Source of the DNA: Roseiarcus sp963732155
GTDB taxonomy: Bacteria > Pseudomonadota > Alphaproteobacteria > Rhizobiales > Beijerinckiaceae
Reading direction: 5' to 3'
NCBI GenBank assembly: GCA_963732155.1
Contig: CAVSYB010000017.1
Coordinates: forward strand, 62,001 to 126,000
DNA length: 64,000 nucleotides
Positions 44,269 to 53,104 of the stretch are shown here, one piece after another (positions within the stretch are counted from its first letter, which is position 1; every line of letters starts with the position of its first letter). The notes beneath the pieces are model-generated. The model saw nothing but the letters and a program-made list of their open reading frames with translations, did not search any database and had not been told where the DNA came from. The translations under genes were made by a program, and so were the position numbers.

Positions 44269-44844
44269 TCACGTTTTCGCCAACCCTTCGATTATCGCCG
44301 CGAGCGGCGCCTCGTCGCTCTTGAAGCTCGCCACCATCGCCTCCAGCATCACGGCCGGATCCATGCGCTCCAGCGATAACGGATGCCCGGCGCGCTCGGC
44401 AAGCAGCGTCAAATAGGTCAGCTGCGCGCGCCCGTTCCCCTCGCGAAAGGGATGGATCGCATTCAACTCGGCGAGCGCGTGCGCCGCCTGTTGCGCAAAT
44501 GACGCGGCGCTCTGCCCCTTGAGAAATTTCGCGGCGCTTAGCCGGCCAAACAGCTTCCTCATCTCGCTGTCGATGTGTTCCGGATAGCAAAACATGCTGC
44601 CGCCTTTAGCGAGGCGAACGGTGCGGAATTGGCCGGCCCACGCAAACACGTCCTGAAACAGATGCCGATGAATCGCGCGATAGTGAGGGTAACCGAGCCG
44701 GCCACGCGGCAAAGGCTCTTCGCTGCGTTGGGCGGTGATCAGGGCCTCGAAAGCGTCGAGCTGCCACTGGTCGCGTAAATCGAGGCGGTTCTCGAGAACA
44801 CCGGTCCCCGGATAGCAATAGGGATCGGGGCCGCTTTCGTACAT
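44269..44844 (-). CDS. Fic/DOC-family protein (toxin candidate)
   Basis: A 191-residue protein with the Fic core motif HPFREGNGR at 131-139, which holds the catalytic His and the phosphate-binding loop. The final residue of the HxFx(D/E)GN(G/K)RxxR motif is Leu142 instead of Arg. The flap region is visible as FRTVRLAKGGSMF. Fic enzymes transfer AMP or related groups to target proteins. No inhibitory helix motif is seen in the protein itself, so it belongs to the class with a separate small antitoxin, encoded nine bases upstream. Loss of the second Arg may change or lower nucleotide transfer. Confidence 0.85.
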   Translation of the reverse strand: MYESGPDPYCYPGTGVLENRLDLRDQWQLDAFEALITAQRSEEPLPRGRLGYPHYRAIHRHLFQDVFAWAGQFRTVRLAKGGSMFCYPEHIDSEMRKLFGRLSAAKFLKGQSAASFAQQAAHALAELNAIHPFREGNGRAQLTYLTLLAERAGHPLSLERMDPAVMLEAMVASFKSDEAPLAAIIEGLAKT

Positions 44845-44853
44845 CGCTGTTCG

Positions 44854-45057
44854 TCAGCCCGATGGTGCAAAGCGCTGAAGAATGGCGCGCCGCCGCTCCT
44901 CGGCGCCGAAACCCTCGCGATCGAAACGGTCGAGCATGGCGCGCATGTCCTCGCTCAACTCGACGCCCTCCACCGCGCTGATCCGCGCGAAGCGCTCGCG
45001 GCCGAGCACGAAGCGCGCCGCTGGGCGTTTAGGTCTCTGTGGGGGACGTCTGCGCAT
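44854..45057 (-). CDS. Small antitoxin-like protein paired with Fic
   Basis: A 67-residue basic and acidic helical protein starting at the ATG at 45057. It contains RISAVEGVELSEDM, with Ser27, Glu30 and Gly31. This resembles the inhibitory helix motif (S/T)xxxE(G/N) of VbhA-type antitoxins, though the Ser-Glu spacing is one residue shorter. It is immediately upstream of the Fic gene on the same strand with a nine-base gap, the usual antitoxin-toxin order. The inhibitory glutamate would block ATP positioning in Fic. Confidence 0.7.
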   Translation of the reverse strand: MRRRPPQRPKRPAARFVLGRERFARISAVEGVELSEDMRAMLDRFDREGFGAEERRRAILQRFAPSG

Positions 45058-45210
45058 CAATGAAGACTATCACAAGCGCGGCGAATTTGGCGCAGGCCAG
45101 CGACGAAAGTTCGCCGGCGGGCGGCGCCTCATTTGGCTTCGACGTGATTGACAAGAGTTTTCCGGGAATCAGAATACAGCCTAATGGGAGAATCTAATAG
45201 GAGAATAATG

Positions 45211-46437
45211 TCACCGGGAGCCGGGGCCGAGGCGGTCGAGCGCGCCCTCTGCCGACAGCGCCCCGTCCCGCGCCACCACGCGTCCGCGCTTCAGCACCAG
45301 CGCGCGAGGCGGATGGACGGCGACCGCCTCGGGGATCGAACCGGCGGGGATCGCGACGAGGTCGACGGCGGCGCCGACCCGCAAGCCGTGGTCGGCGAGG
45401 CCAAGCACCTCAGCGCTCCGGCGATTGGCGAGATCGAAGGCGAGCGCGAGATCGGCGTCGGCGAGGAAGCCCTGGCGGTAGCCGATCATCATGGCGCGCT
45501 CCAGCATGTCGCCGTTTCCGTACGGCGACCAGGCGTCGCGGATGTTGTCGGAGCCGGCGAACACCCTGACGCCGGCGGCGATGAGGCGGCGCACCGGCGG
45601 CATTGGAACCGGTCCCGGCCCGTTGGTCATGATCGCGATGTCGGCGCGCGCCAGCGCCTGCGCGGTGCGGCCGAACTCCGCCTCGTCGACCGCGCCCAGC
45701 GCGAAGGCGTGGCTGACGGCGACGCGGCCGGCGAGCCCGGCCGCCGAGGCGCGCGCCGCGATCTGGCGAAGCTCGAAGCAGCCGAGCGCGCCGGGATCGT
45801 GGAGATGAATGTCGAGGCCGACGCCGCGCCGCTCGGCGATGGAGAAGATCGCCTCGAGATGGCCCTCGACGTCGTCGTCGATCCCCGCCGGGTCGAGGCC
45901 GCCGATGAGATCGGCGCCGTCGCGCACCGCCTGATCGAGCAGGTCCTTCACGCCGGGATCGGCGAGGACCCCGCTCTGCGGAAACGCGACGATCTCAATG
46001 TCGACGAGATCGCGCGCGGCCTCGCGCACGCGCAGCAGCCCATGCAGGCCGGAGAGGCCGACCTCCGTGTCGACGTCGACATGGCTGCGCAGCGCCGTCG
46101 TGCCATGAGCGACGATCTCCCGGATCAGCCGCCTCGCGCGCGCCTCGACGGGATAGTCGAGTTCGCGCCGCAGCTCTTTTTCGCGCGCGATGCGCTCGGC
46201 GACCGCAACGCCGGCGCGATGGGGCTGGAACGGCAGCCCGACGAAGGTCTTGTCGAGATGGATATGTCCGTCGACGAAGCCGGGGACCAGCAGCGCGCCG
46301 CCAAGATCGATTCGCGTCGCCCCCACGGGCGGGGCTGCGCCGACATCCTCGATCGCCGCGATGCGGCCGCCGTCGATATGGATATCGGCGCGCCGGCCGT
46401 CGGGCAGCGTCGCGTTGGCGAGAATCGTCGGCGTCAC
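45211..46437 (-). CDS. Cytosine-deaminase-like metal-dependent amidohydrolase
   Basis: A 408-residue enzyme with metal ligands in GFVDGHIHLDKTF, HLHDPG and FAGSDNIRDAW, and a composite beta domain at both ends (LANATLPDGRRADIHIDGGR; VVARDGALSAEG). This is the CodA-like branch of the amidohydrolase superfamily, which deaminates cytosine, creatinine and related rings or hydrolyses cyclic amides. The GTG start at 46437 overlaps the TGA of the upstream gene (GTGA), showing translational coupling. Substrate is unknown; the neighbours suggest a role in degrading an organic ring compound rather than pyrimidine salvage. Confidence 0.82.
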   Translation of the reverse strand: MTPTILANATLPDGRRADIHIDGGRIAAIEDVGAAPPVGATRIDLGGALLVPGFVDGHIHLDKTFVGLPFQPHRAGVAVAERIAREKELRRELDYPVEARARRLIREIVAHGTTALRSHVDVDTEVGLSGLHGLLRVREAARDLVDIEIVAFPQSGVLADPGVKDLLDQAVRDGADLIGGLDPAGIDDDVEGHLEAIFSIAERRGVGLDIHLHDPGALGCFELRQIAARASAAGLAGRVAVSHAFALGAVDEAEFGRTAQALARADIAIMTNGPGPVPMPPVRRLIAAGVRVFAGSDNIRDAWSPYGNGDMLERAMMIGYRQGFLADADLALAFDLANRRSAEVLGLADHGLRVGAAVDLVAIPAGSIPEAVAVHPPRALVLKRGRVVARDGALSAEGALDRLGPGSR

Positions 46438-47492
46438 GCGATCAACCGGACGCGGCGCGCGGCGACCACCTGATACAGCCGGTCGCCGAAAGCCTTCCAT
46501 TCCTCCCGCGCCGAGAACACCAGGCTCAGATCATGCTCGTCGTCGGAACGGACCGCCGCCGCTTCGATGTCGGGCCAATCGGGGCAGGGCTGCCGTCGCC
46601 ACGCCTCGAGGCTCTCCGCGGTCGGCAGGTCGGGGAAGCCGATCTTGGGATAGAGCGCCGCGATCGCCTGCCAGAAATAGCGCAGCGCGAGGCCGGGCTC
46701 GGGGGTCGCCGGCCCGATCAGCCGCAGCCAATGACAGCCGGTGAGCGCGTGCAGCGCGCAAAAATCCATCGTCCCGGCGTAGAGCGCCAGCGAAGCGCGC
46801 CGCGCTTGCGCAAATGTGTCGGGGCCGATGGCGAGCCAGTCGACGACGCCGTGGAATTCGGGCTTGGCGGCGACAGCGCGCATGAAGTGCCAGAGGAGGT
46901 CGAGCTCCGTCTCGACATGACGGTAGGATTCGACGGGGCGCATGCGCCGCAGCACTTCGACCGGATCGTCGGTCGTCGGCGCCGCGCCGGTGGCGGCGCC
47001 GAGTTCGAGATACATCGCCGCCCAATAGCCGAGCGCGGTCGCAACCTCCGCCGCGTCGTCGCGCATCATGCCGTAGGCGAGCCGCATCAGGCCGTGGGTG
47101 GCGCTCGCCGCGACGCCGGGAAGAAGCGCGGGCAGATAGGCGGCGACGGCGGCGCGCGCGCCGAGCCGTTCGACCTCGTCGCCGAAGAACGAGCGATAGT
47201 CGGTCTCGCGCGCGCGCTCGCCCAGCGCGGCGGTCCAGTTCGCGCGCTCGACCGGCGCGACCGGCGGCGGCGACGGCTGCAGGTCATGTGCGTCGCGATA
47301 GGTCGCGAAATATTCACCGAGCCGTTCGTCCGAGCCGCCGAGCCGGCGCATGGCGACCAGCACCATCGGCAAATGATTGGCGAGAAAGGCGGGAAACTCG
47401 GCGCTGTAGCGCCGGCCGTCGGCGAGGAGCCGTTCGAGTTCGGCTTCGCCGCCCGCCGCGTCGCGACGTTCAGATCGCAGGGCCAGCGCCAT
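46434..47492 (-). CDS. Questin-oxidase-like family protein (DUF4243)
   Basis: A 352-residue all-helical protein. The stretch PAFLANHLPMVLVAMRRLGGSDERL is typical of the questin oxidase family, together with LTGCHWLRLI and a C-terminal VFSAREEWKAFGDRLYQVV. Fungal members (GedK-type) cleave anthraquinone rings by Baeyer-Villiger-like oxidation with NADPH; bacterial members are uncharacterised. Here it overlaps the flavin monooxygenase gene by 23 bases and is coupled to an amidohydrolase by GTGA, so the three proteins probably form one pathway. Confidence 0.72.
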   Translation of the reverse strand: MALALRSERRDAAGGEAELERLLADGRRYSAEFPAFLANHLPMVLVAMRRLGGSDERLGEYFATYRDAHDLQPSPPPVAPVERANWTAALGERARETDYRSFFGDEVERLGARAAVAAYLPALLPGVAASATHGLMRLAYGMMRDDAAEVATALGYWAAMYLELGAATGAAPTTDDPVEVLRRMRPVESYRHVETELDLLWHFMRAVAAKPEFHGVVDWLAIGPDTFAQARRASLALYAGTMDFCALHALTGCHWLRLIGPATPEPGLALRYFWQAIAALYPKIGFPDLPTAESLEAWRRQPCPDWPDIEAAAVRSDDEHDLSLVFSAREEWKAFGDRLYQVVAARRVRLIA

Positions 47493-48939
47493 GGCGCCCC
47501 TCCATCACGGAAACGTCGGCGCGAAAATGCGCCTCGTCGTAGGCCATCAGCGCTTCGAGATGCTGGTCGGCGTCCTCGACGAAAAAGTTCCGGGCGATGG
47601 CGGCGACGATCTTCGGCGCGCCATATTTCAGCCCGGTGACGCCGTTGCATACCGGACCGAGACTCGGCACGGCGCCATTGTTGAAAATATGAATGCGGCG
47701 GAGATAGGGCGCAGAGCCGGGCGCACGCTCGGTGAGCGTGAAGTCGGGAGCAAGGTAGGGGTAGCGGCCGAGCGCGGCGTCCTCCTCGCCGGCCGGCGGC
47801 GCGTAGCGGTCGCTCCACAACGCGATGGCGTCGACGTGACGCGCGAGTTCGGGCCGCTGCGCGAGGTCGGTCTCGAAGCCGGTCCCGAGCAGAATATGGT
47901 CGAACGTCCAGCGCCCCTCGGCGGTCTCGACGCGGATGCGGTCCCCGTCCGCCGCCACGCGCCGCCAAGGCGCCCCGAGCGCAAGGCGAAACCGCGGATG
48001 GCGCGCCGCGCGGTCGAACATTTCCTGGGTCGGCGGCGGCTGCAGCTCGAAAAAGCGCCGCATGAAGCGCCATCGCCGCGCGTCGTCAAGCTCGGAAAAG
48101 GAGCCGAGGAAGCCGGGAAAATTGGCCCATGCGAAGGCCTCGGTCTTCGGCAACTCCCGGCGGCGGGTGAATAGCGTCGCCGACCGCGCGCCGGCCTCGA
48201 GCGCGGCCGTCGCCCAGTCGAACGCCGAGGCGCCGGCGCCGAGCACGCCGACATCGCGCCCGAAAAGCGCCGCGAGGTCGATTTCGGCGGCGCTGTGCGT
48301 GTAGCGCTGCGGCGGCAGCGCCGACGCGATCATCTCCGGAACATGCCGGCGTCCGCTTCCCTCGACGCCGGTCGCCAGAACGACCCTGCGGCAATACAGC
48401 GTCGCGGCGCCGTCGCGGCCTTCGACCGACAAAGCGAGCAGGTCGCCGGCGGGATCGATTTCGGCGAGACGCACGTCATTGCGCACGGGAAGTTCGAGCA
48501 CGCGGCGATACCAGGCGAGATAGGCCATCCATTCGCCGGGCGGGATCTTGTCGAGCCGGTCCCAGGCGTCGGCGCCCGCGACGGCTTCGCGCCAGGAGCG
48601 GAAGGTCAGGCTGGGCACGCCGAGATCGGGCCCGGTAAGCTGCTTGGGCGAGCGCAGCGTCGCCATCCGCGCGCAGGTGATCCACGGCCCTTCCCGGCCG
48701 GCGGGCCTCTCGTCGATGATCAGGACATTGCCGACGCCCTGACGACGCAGCCCGAACCCGATCGTCAGGCCGCTCAACCCCGCGCCGACGACAACCACGT
48801 CGAAGGCCTGACCACCATCCGGCGCCCGGCGCGGCCGCATCCACTGCGCAGGCGGCGTCTCGATCGCAGCGAGGTCGCGGCGGACCTGCGCTTCCAGCCG
48901 TTCGAGCGCCGGGATTGCGGGCGCGCCGACCTCGCTCAT
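47470..48939 (-). CDS. FAD/NAD(P)-dependent flavin monooxygenase
   Basis: A 489-residue two-dinucleotide-binding flavoprotein. The FAD loop is VVVGAGLSGLTIGFGLRRQG, with a second Rossmann loop VGVLGAGASAFDWATAALEAG for NAD(P) and the late motif LLGTGFETDL. Layout resembles class B flavin monooxygenases and N-hydroxylating enzymes, though the strict BVMO fingerprint FxGxxxHxxxW(P/D) is not seen. It is the first gene of the overlapping three-gene operon. Likely substrates are ketones, amines or thioethers, but none can be chosen from sequence. Confidence 0.82.
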   Translation of the reverse strand: MSEVGAPAIPALERLEAQVRRDLAAIETPPAQWMRPRRAPDGGQAFDVVVVGAGLSGLTIGFGLRRQGVGNVLIIDERPAGREGPWITCARMATLRSPKQLTGPDLGVPSLTFRSWREAVAGADAWDRLDKIPPGEWMAYLAWYRRVLELPVRNDVRLAEIDPAGDLLALSVEGRDGAATLYCRRVVLATGVEGSGRRHVPEMIASALPPQRYTHSAAEIDLAALFGRDVGVLGAGASAFDWATAALEAGARSATLFTRRRELPKTEAFAWANFPGFLGSFSELDDARRWRFMRRFFELQPPPTQEMFDRAARHPRFRLALGAPWRRVAADGDRIRVETAEGRWTFDHILLGTGFETDLAQRPELARHVDAIALWSDRYAPPAGEEDAALGRYPYLAPDFTLTERAPGSAPYLRRIHIFNNGAVPSLGPVCNGVTGLKYGAPKIVAAIARNFFVEDADQHLEALMAYDEAHFRADVSVMEGRHGAGPAI

Positions 48940-49249
48940 GCGGCGCGCACTCCCTGATCAGGCTCGCGGGATGACAATGACCGCTCCGTTTGGACGAAAG
49001 AAAGCGCAAGCGCGCGTTTAGCCCGTCTTTCCCGGGTATCTCGAGGCGAGCCAGCCCGATGCGCGCGATCCCGCCAACAATTCAGACAAAGCGCATAATA
49101 AAGCGGCGCAATGACGCGGGTTAGACCAGCAAGCGCGGCGTTCGGCCGTGTGGACATTACTTTTGAAAAGCGCCATGCTGCCTTCAAGGAGCGCTATTCT
49201 AGGCGCCATTCTGCGCTTTGCCAACACCTCGGCGCCGAGGGGACAGTCG
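48940..49249. promoter_or_regulatory. Intergenic region between monooxygenase operon and CUT1 importer
   Basis: This 310-base gap separates divergent operons and is locally A/T richer (about 49075-49200), consistent with promoters for both. I see no clear operator, RNA or small gene. A ribosome site GAGGGGAC precedes the substrate-binding protein start. Confidence 0.35.
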
Positions 49250-50521
49250 ATGAGTCAGCGATGGATGCTTCAGATCGCCGCGGCGGTTTCGCTTGCCGCG
49301 CTGGCGCCGGCCGGCGCCGCGGACAAACCTTATGACGGCGTCACGCTGACGCTCGCATCGCAGAACGATCAATTCGCCACCGTGCTGGCCGACCTCGCGC
49401 CGAAGTTCAAGGAGGCGACCGGGATCACCGTCAAGGTGGACATTCTCAGCTACCCCGAACTGCTGACCAAGGTCACCGCCGATTTCGTCGGCCACACCAA
49501 GGGCTATGAGCTGGCGACGATGGACATCGTGTGGTCCGGACAATTCGCCGAAAGCGGCTACACCGTCGACCTGACCGACTGGATCAAGCGCGACGCCGCC
49601 GAGATCAATGTCCCGGACATCTATCCCGTGCTGATGGCTTCGCTCGGCGGATACAAGGGCAAGCAGGTCGCGTTTCCGTTCGCCGGCTACGCCAACGTGC
49701 TGGCCTATCGCACCGACCTCTATCAGGAAGCGGGCCTGAAACCGCCGGAGACGATGGAGGATATGGTCGCCAACGCCTACAAGCTGACCAAGCCGCCCAA
49801 GCAATACGGATTTGTCGCCAACGGTCAGAAGGGACCGGCCGTCGCGCAGGACTGGATGCAGTACAACAGCGAGATGGGCGGCTCGATTCTCGACAAGGAC
49901 GGCAAGCCGGCGCTGAACTCCGACGCCAACGTCAAGAGCCTGACCGTCTACAAGGCGCTGTTCGACAAGGCCGCGCCTCCCGGCGCCGCCGATTACGATT
50001 GGGGTGGCCGCGAGGAGAGCTTCCGCCAGGGTCTGGCCGCGCAGATGCAGACCTGGTCGGTCGGCGCGCCCGGCTATTTCAATCCGGACACGTCGAAAGT
50101 CGTCGGCAAGGTCGCCCTCATGGTGGCGCCGCCCGGCAAGGGCCTGCCCAAGAAATACGGCGTCGGCGGCTGGGGCATGTCGATCAACGCCGATATCGAC
50201 CAGAAGAAAAAAGAGGCGGCGTGGCTTTATATCAAATGGCTGACGAGCCCGGCGGTCCACAAGGAATTCAACCTGCGCGGCGCGGGCAGCTATCTCCGGA
50301 TCAGCGAAACCCATGATCCAGAGCTCGTCGCGAAATATCCCTTCCTGCCGGTGATCGACGAAGTGTTCACGCACGGGGATGGCGAGTATCGCCCGCGCAT
50401 TCCCCAATATCCGCAAATCCAGGACATTCTCGGCACGGCGGTCAACGCCGTCCTGGTCGGCAATTCGGACCCCAAGAAGGCGCTTGACGGCGCCCAGAGC
50501 GAAGCCGTCAAGCTGTTCTGA
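49250..50521 (+). CDS. Sugar ABC transporter substrate-binding protein (CUT1, extracellular solute-binding family 1)
   Basis: A 423-residue periplasmic protein with a Sec signal (MSQRWMLQIAAAVSLAALAPAGAA, cleavage near residue 24). The mature protein begins VTLTLASQNDQFATVLADLAPKFKEATGITVKVDI, as in family 1 sugar-binding proteins, and later has AWLYIKWLTSPAVHKEF. It is followed by two MalF/MalG-type permeases. The family binds oligosaccharides, polyols or glycerol phosphate. A matching ATPase gene lies convergent beyond an inserted cassette at 53447-54631. Ligand is unknown. Confidence 0.88.
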   Translation: MSQRWMLQIAAAVSLAALAPAGAADKPYDGVTLTLASQNDQFATVLADLAPKFKEATGITVKVDILSYPELLTKVTADFVGHTKGYELATMDIVWSGQFAESGYTVDLTDWIKRDAAEINVPDIYPVLMASLGGYKGKQVAFPFAGYANVLAYRTDLYQEAGLKPPETMEDMVANAYKLTKPPKQYGFVANGQKGPAVAQDWMQYNSEMGGSILDKDGKPALNSDANVKSLTVYKALFDKAAPPGAADYDWGGREESFRQGLAAQMQTWSVGAPGYFNPDTSKVVGKVALMVAPPGKGLPKKYGVGGWGMSINADIDQKKKEAAWLYIKWLTSPAVHKEFNLRGAGSYLRISETHDPELVAKYPFLPVIDEVFTHGDGEYRPRIPQYPQIQDILGTAVNAVLVGNSDPKKALDGAQSEAVKLF

Positions 50522-50539
50522 GAGGCGGGGATCGGGCGG

Positions 50540-51514
50540 TTGGGCGTCGCGCAAGCGAACCGCGACTTCGGCGGCGGCCGGACCTCTGGTCCGGCCGTCT
50601 CGACTCTCGGCGCGCGTCGGTTTTCGTATCGGCAGAGACGGCGGATCTTTCTCGTCCTTCTCGGCGCGCCCGCCCTGATCTACGTGCTGGCGGTCGCGAT
50701 CTGGCCGCTGGCGCAGGGCGTCTCTTACAGCCTTTACGACTACAGCCTGCTGCGGCCGGGCCGCACCGCCTTTGTCGGTCTCGACAATTACCGCACCCTA
50801 TGGGCCAATACGGCCGCGCGAAATTCGATCGTCACCACGGCGACGTTCACCGTCGCGGCGGTCGCCGTCGAGTTCCTGCTCGGATTGGGTCTGGCGCTGC
50901 TGCTGTGGCGCGACAGCGCGTTCCAGCGGGTGTGCCTGGCGCTGCTGCTGATCCCGGTGACCATCACGCCGATCGTCGTAGGCCTGATCTTCCGCGGCCT
51001 CCTCGCCGCCGATTACGGCCTGCTCGGCTATTATTTTTCGGCCTGGGGGCTGTCCAACCCGCGCGGCTTCCTCGGCGATCCCGTAACCGCCTTGCCGACG
51101 CTGGTCGTCGTCGACGCCTGGCAATGGACGCCGTTCATGGCGCTGATTCTGCTGGCCGGCCTCAAGTCGCTGCCGACCGACATACTCGAGGCGGCGGAGG
51201 CCGACGGGGCGACGCCGGCGCAGCGCTTCGCGATCATCGTGCTGCCGATGCTGTTGCCGGCGATTTTTTTGGCGCTGGTGCTTCGCACGATGGACGCCTT
51301 CCGCGTGTTCGACATCTTCTTCTCGACGACCAACGGCGGGCCGGCGGACGCCACCAACGTGCTGATGATCTATGCGGTCAAGCAGGGCCTCGAGTTCTTC
51401 AACATCGGCTTTGCGTCGGCGATCGCCAATCTGATGATCGTCTGCATCGCGCTGTTCTCGACCGCGTTCATCGCCGTCGTGCGGCGCGCCGACCGGCAGG
51501 CGAACGAGCCATGA
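50540..51514 (+). CDS. Sugar ABC transporter permease, MalF/UgpA type
   Basis: A 324-residue protein with six hydrophobic segments, the first from FLVLLGAPALIYVLAVAIWPL. The cytoplasmic EAA loop reads ILEAAEADGATPAQRFAIIVLPML. The start appears to be TTG at 50540 after GAGGCGGGG; no ATG in frame is better placed. It ends in an ATGA overlap with the partner permease. Confidence 0.87.
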   Translation: MGVAQANRDFGGGRTSGPAVSTLGARRFSYRQRRRIFLVLLGAPALIYVLAVAIWPLAQGVSYSLYDYSLLRPGRTAFVGLDNYRTLWANTAARNSIVTTATFTVAAVAVEFLLGLGLALLLWRDSAFQRVCLALLLIPVTITPIVVGLIFRGLLAADYGLLGYYFSAWGLSNPRGFLGDPVTALPTLVVVDAWQWTPFMALILLAGLKSLPTDILEAAEADGATPAQRFAIIVLPMLLPAIFLALVLRTMDAFRVFDIFFSTTNGGPADATNVLMIYAVKQGLEFFNIGFASAIANLMIVCIALFSTAFIAVVRRADRQANEP

Positions 51515-52335
51515 GCCGGAGCGCCCCGGCCCGCGTGCTGCTCGCCGAGAGGGGCGCGCTCGTGGTCATCGTCGGCGTGTTCCTGGCGCCGGTCGCCTGG
51601 ATGATCGCGACCGCCTACAAGCCGGCGCGCGATATTTTCAGCATTCCGCCGACTTTCCTGTTCACGCCGACCCTCGACAACTTCCGCGGCGTCTTCCGCT
51701 ATTTCGACCTTGTCCATCTCATCGAGAGCAGCCTGATCATCAGCCTTGGCGCGGCGGCGCTATCGCTGCTGATCGGCGTGCCGGCCGGCTACGGGCTGGC
51801 GCGGGCGCGCACGAAATGGGCGATCGGCCTCGCCTATTTCTTTCTCGCGGTGCGCACCGTGCCGCCGGTCGCAACGCTGATCCCGTTCTACATGATGATG
51901 CGCGACATCGGCCTGCTCGGCACGTGGTGGGCGGTGATCCTCATCGACGCCACGCTGAACACCGCCTTCGTCGTCTGGATGATGTTCTCCTACTTTCGCT
52001 CGCTGCCCAAAGAGATGGAGGAGGCGGCGCTGACCGACGGATGCACGTTGTTCGGCGCCTTCCGGCGCGTCGCCCTGCCGATGGTCAAGCCCGGCATGGT
52101 GGCGAGCGCGCTGCTCTGCATCATGTTCAGCTGGAACGACTTTTTGTTTTCCTCGTTCCTGACGCGCGCCGAGAGCAAGCCGATCTCGGTGGCGCTGCTC
52201 ACCGCCTACGGCACCAAGGACATCACCTGGGGAACGCTCGGCGCCCTCGCCCATTTCTCGACGATCCCGATCGTGCTGATCGCGTTGCTGCTCAACCGCT
52301 ATTTCGTGCAGGGCCTGACGAGGGGGGTGCATTGA
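51511..52335 (+). CDS. Sugar ABC transporter permease, MalG/UgpE type
   Basis: A 274-residue six-span permease with EAA loop EMEEAALTDGCTLFGAFRRVALPMV and the typical C-terminal segment LLLNRYFVQGLTRGVH. The start overlaps the MalF-like stop. It is the last gene of the importer operon; 42 bases downstream begins a transposon-like cassette. Confidence 0.89.
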   Translation: MSRSAPARVLLAERGALVVIVGVFLAPVAWMIATAYKPARDIFSIPPTFLFTPTLDNFRGVFRYFDLVHLIESSLIISLGAAALSLLIGVPAGYGLARARTKWAIGLAYFFLAVRTVPPVATLIPFYMMMRDIGLLGTWWAVILIDATLNTAFVVWMMFSYFRSLPKEMEEAALTDGCTLFGAFRRVALPMVKPGMVASALLCIMFSWNDFLFSSFLTRAESKPISVALLTAYGTKDITWGTLGALAHFSTIPIVLIALLLNRYFVQGLTRGVH

Positions 52336-52472
52336 GCGGGCGGGAGGTGGCTCGATGCACATTGTCACCCGGTGCTGGGTAGTGTCTCAGTTTGAAATTT
52401 GTGTGGCTTGACGCGCGTTAGCGCGGCGCCTGCCTCCCCTACTATGCTAGCCGAAAGCAGCGGGGATGTCGC

Positions 52473-52691
52473 GTGGTGAGTTACGAGATCATTTGGTCAA
52501 GCCGATTTGGCGGACAGCGAGCCAAGAAGGTCGATGGCGCCGCGATGGCTCAAGCATGGGTAGGTGAGTATCGCGACAAGGGGGCCGACAAAATTGTTAT
52601 TAAGCGAGAAGGTAAGCAGGTCTCGGAAGCTGATTTGGTCGAATTCATGAAGTCTGAATCTGACGAGGCGCGAAATGCCACGCGGCCCTAA
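52473..52691 (+). CDS. Small cassette protein of unknown function (first)
   Basis: A 72-residue acidic-basic mixed protein starting at GTG 52473 (GTG 52476 also possible) after GGGGA. It begins VSYEIIWSSRFGGQRAKKVD and ends in a charged tail. I recognise no domain. It overlaps the second cassette gene by 17 bases, so the two are probably co-translated. Codon use is less GC-biased than in neighbouring genes, consistent with transfer. Confidence 0.6.
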   Translation: MVSYEIIWSSRFGGQRAKKVDGAAMAQAWVGEYRDKGADKIVIKREGKQVSEADLVEFMKSESDEARNATRP

Positions 52692-52923
52692 AGGCGAGAA
52701 GCGCCCCGCCGACGTGACCGGCAACGCCGTAAAGGTCATGCGGATCGCAACTGGCGAAGAAACCGAGACCCTAGCAGACGACGGCAAGGACAAGGCCGCG
52801 CAGGCGCTTGGCGGGAGCAAAACGCTTTGGGAAATCGGCGATATCGTGAAGCTCGTTGAAACCGCCGAGGCGAAACCTGTGAAGCGCGGCCCTTACAGAA
52901 AGCACGAGGGGAAAGATGCGTAA
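52675..52923 (+). CDS. Small cassette protein, MPRGPKGEKRPADV-type
   Basis: An 82-residue protein with a basic start MPRGPKGEKRPADVTGNAVK and a basic tail. Proteins with this start are common short hypotheticals in rhizobial and related genomes, often near insertion sequences. The middle, GKDKAAQALGGSKTLWEIGDI, recalls short helical DNA-associated proteins, but no function is known to me. It overlaps the genes on both sides. Confidence 0.65.
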   Translation: MPRGPKGEKRPADVTGNAVKVMRIATGEETETLADDGKDKAAQALGGSKTLWEIGDIVKLVETAEAKPVKRGPYRKHEGKDA

Positions 52924-53104
52924 GCGGTCCGGAGTCCTCCGTCATGAAGAGGAAATTGGCCGCCTGACGCTCAAAGAATTAGACGCTGAAATTTCCCGCC
53001 GCGAGACTAGACTTCGGATCGCGCCCGATACCTATCAACGCAGATCGTTTGAGAAGCGTCTTCATTGGTTGAGGCGCATCCGAGATCGCCGCGAAGAGAA
53101 ATGA
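52916..53104 (+). CDS. Small cassette protein of unknown function (third)
   Basis: A 62-residue highly charged, probably helical protein (RLTLKELDAEISRRETRLR, ending KRLHWLRRIRDRREEK). It starts within the end of the previous gene and stops one base inside the right terminal repeat (the repeat begins at 53103). I recognise no family. Its high Arg content suggests nucleic-acid or protein binding. Confidence 0.55.
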   Translation: MRKRSGVLRHEEEIGRLTLKELDAEISRRETRLRIAPDTYQRRSFEKRLHWLRRIRDRREEK

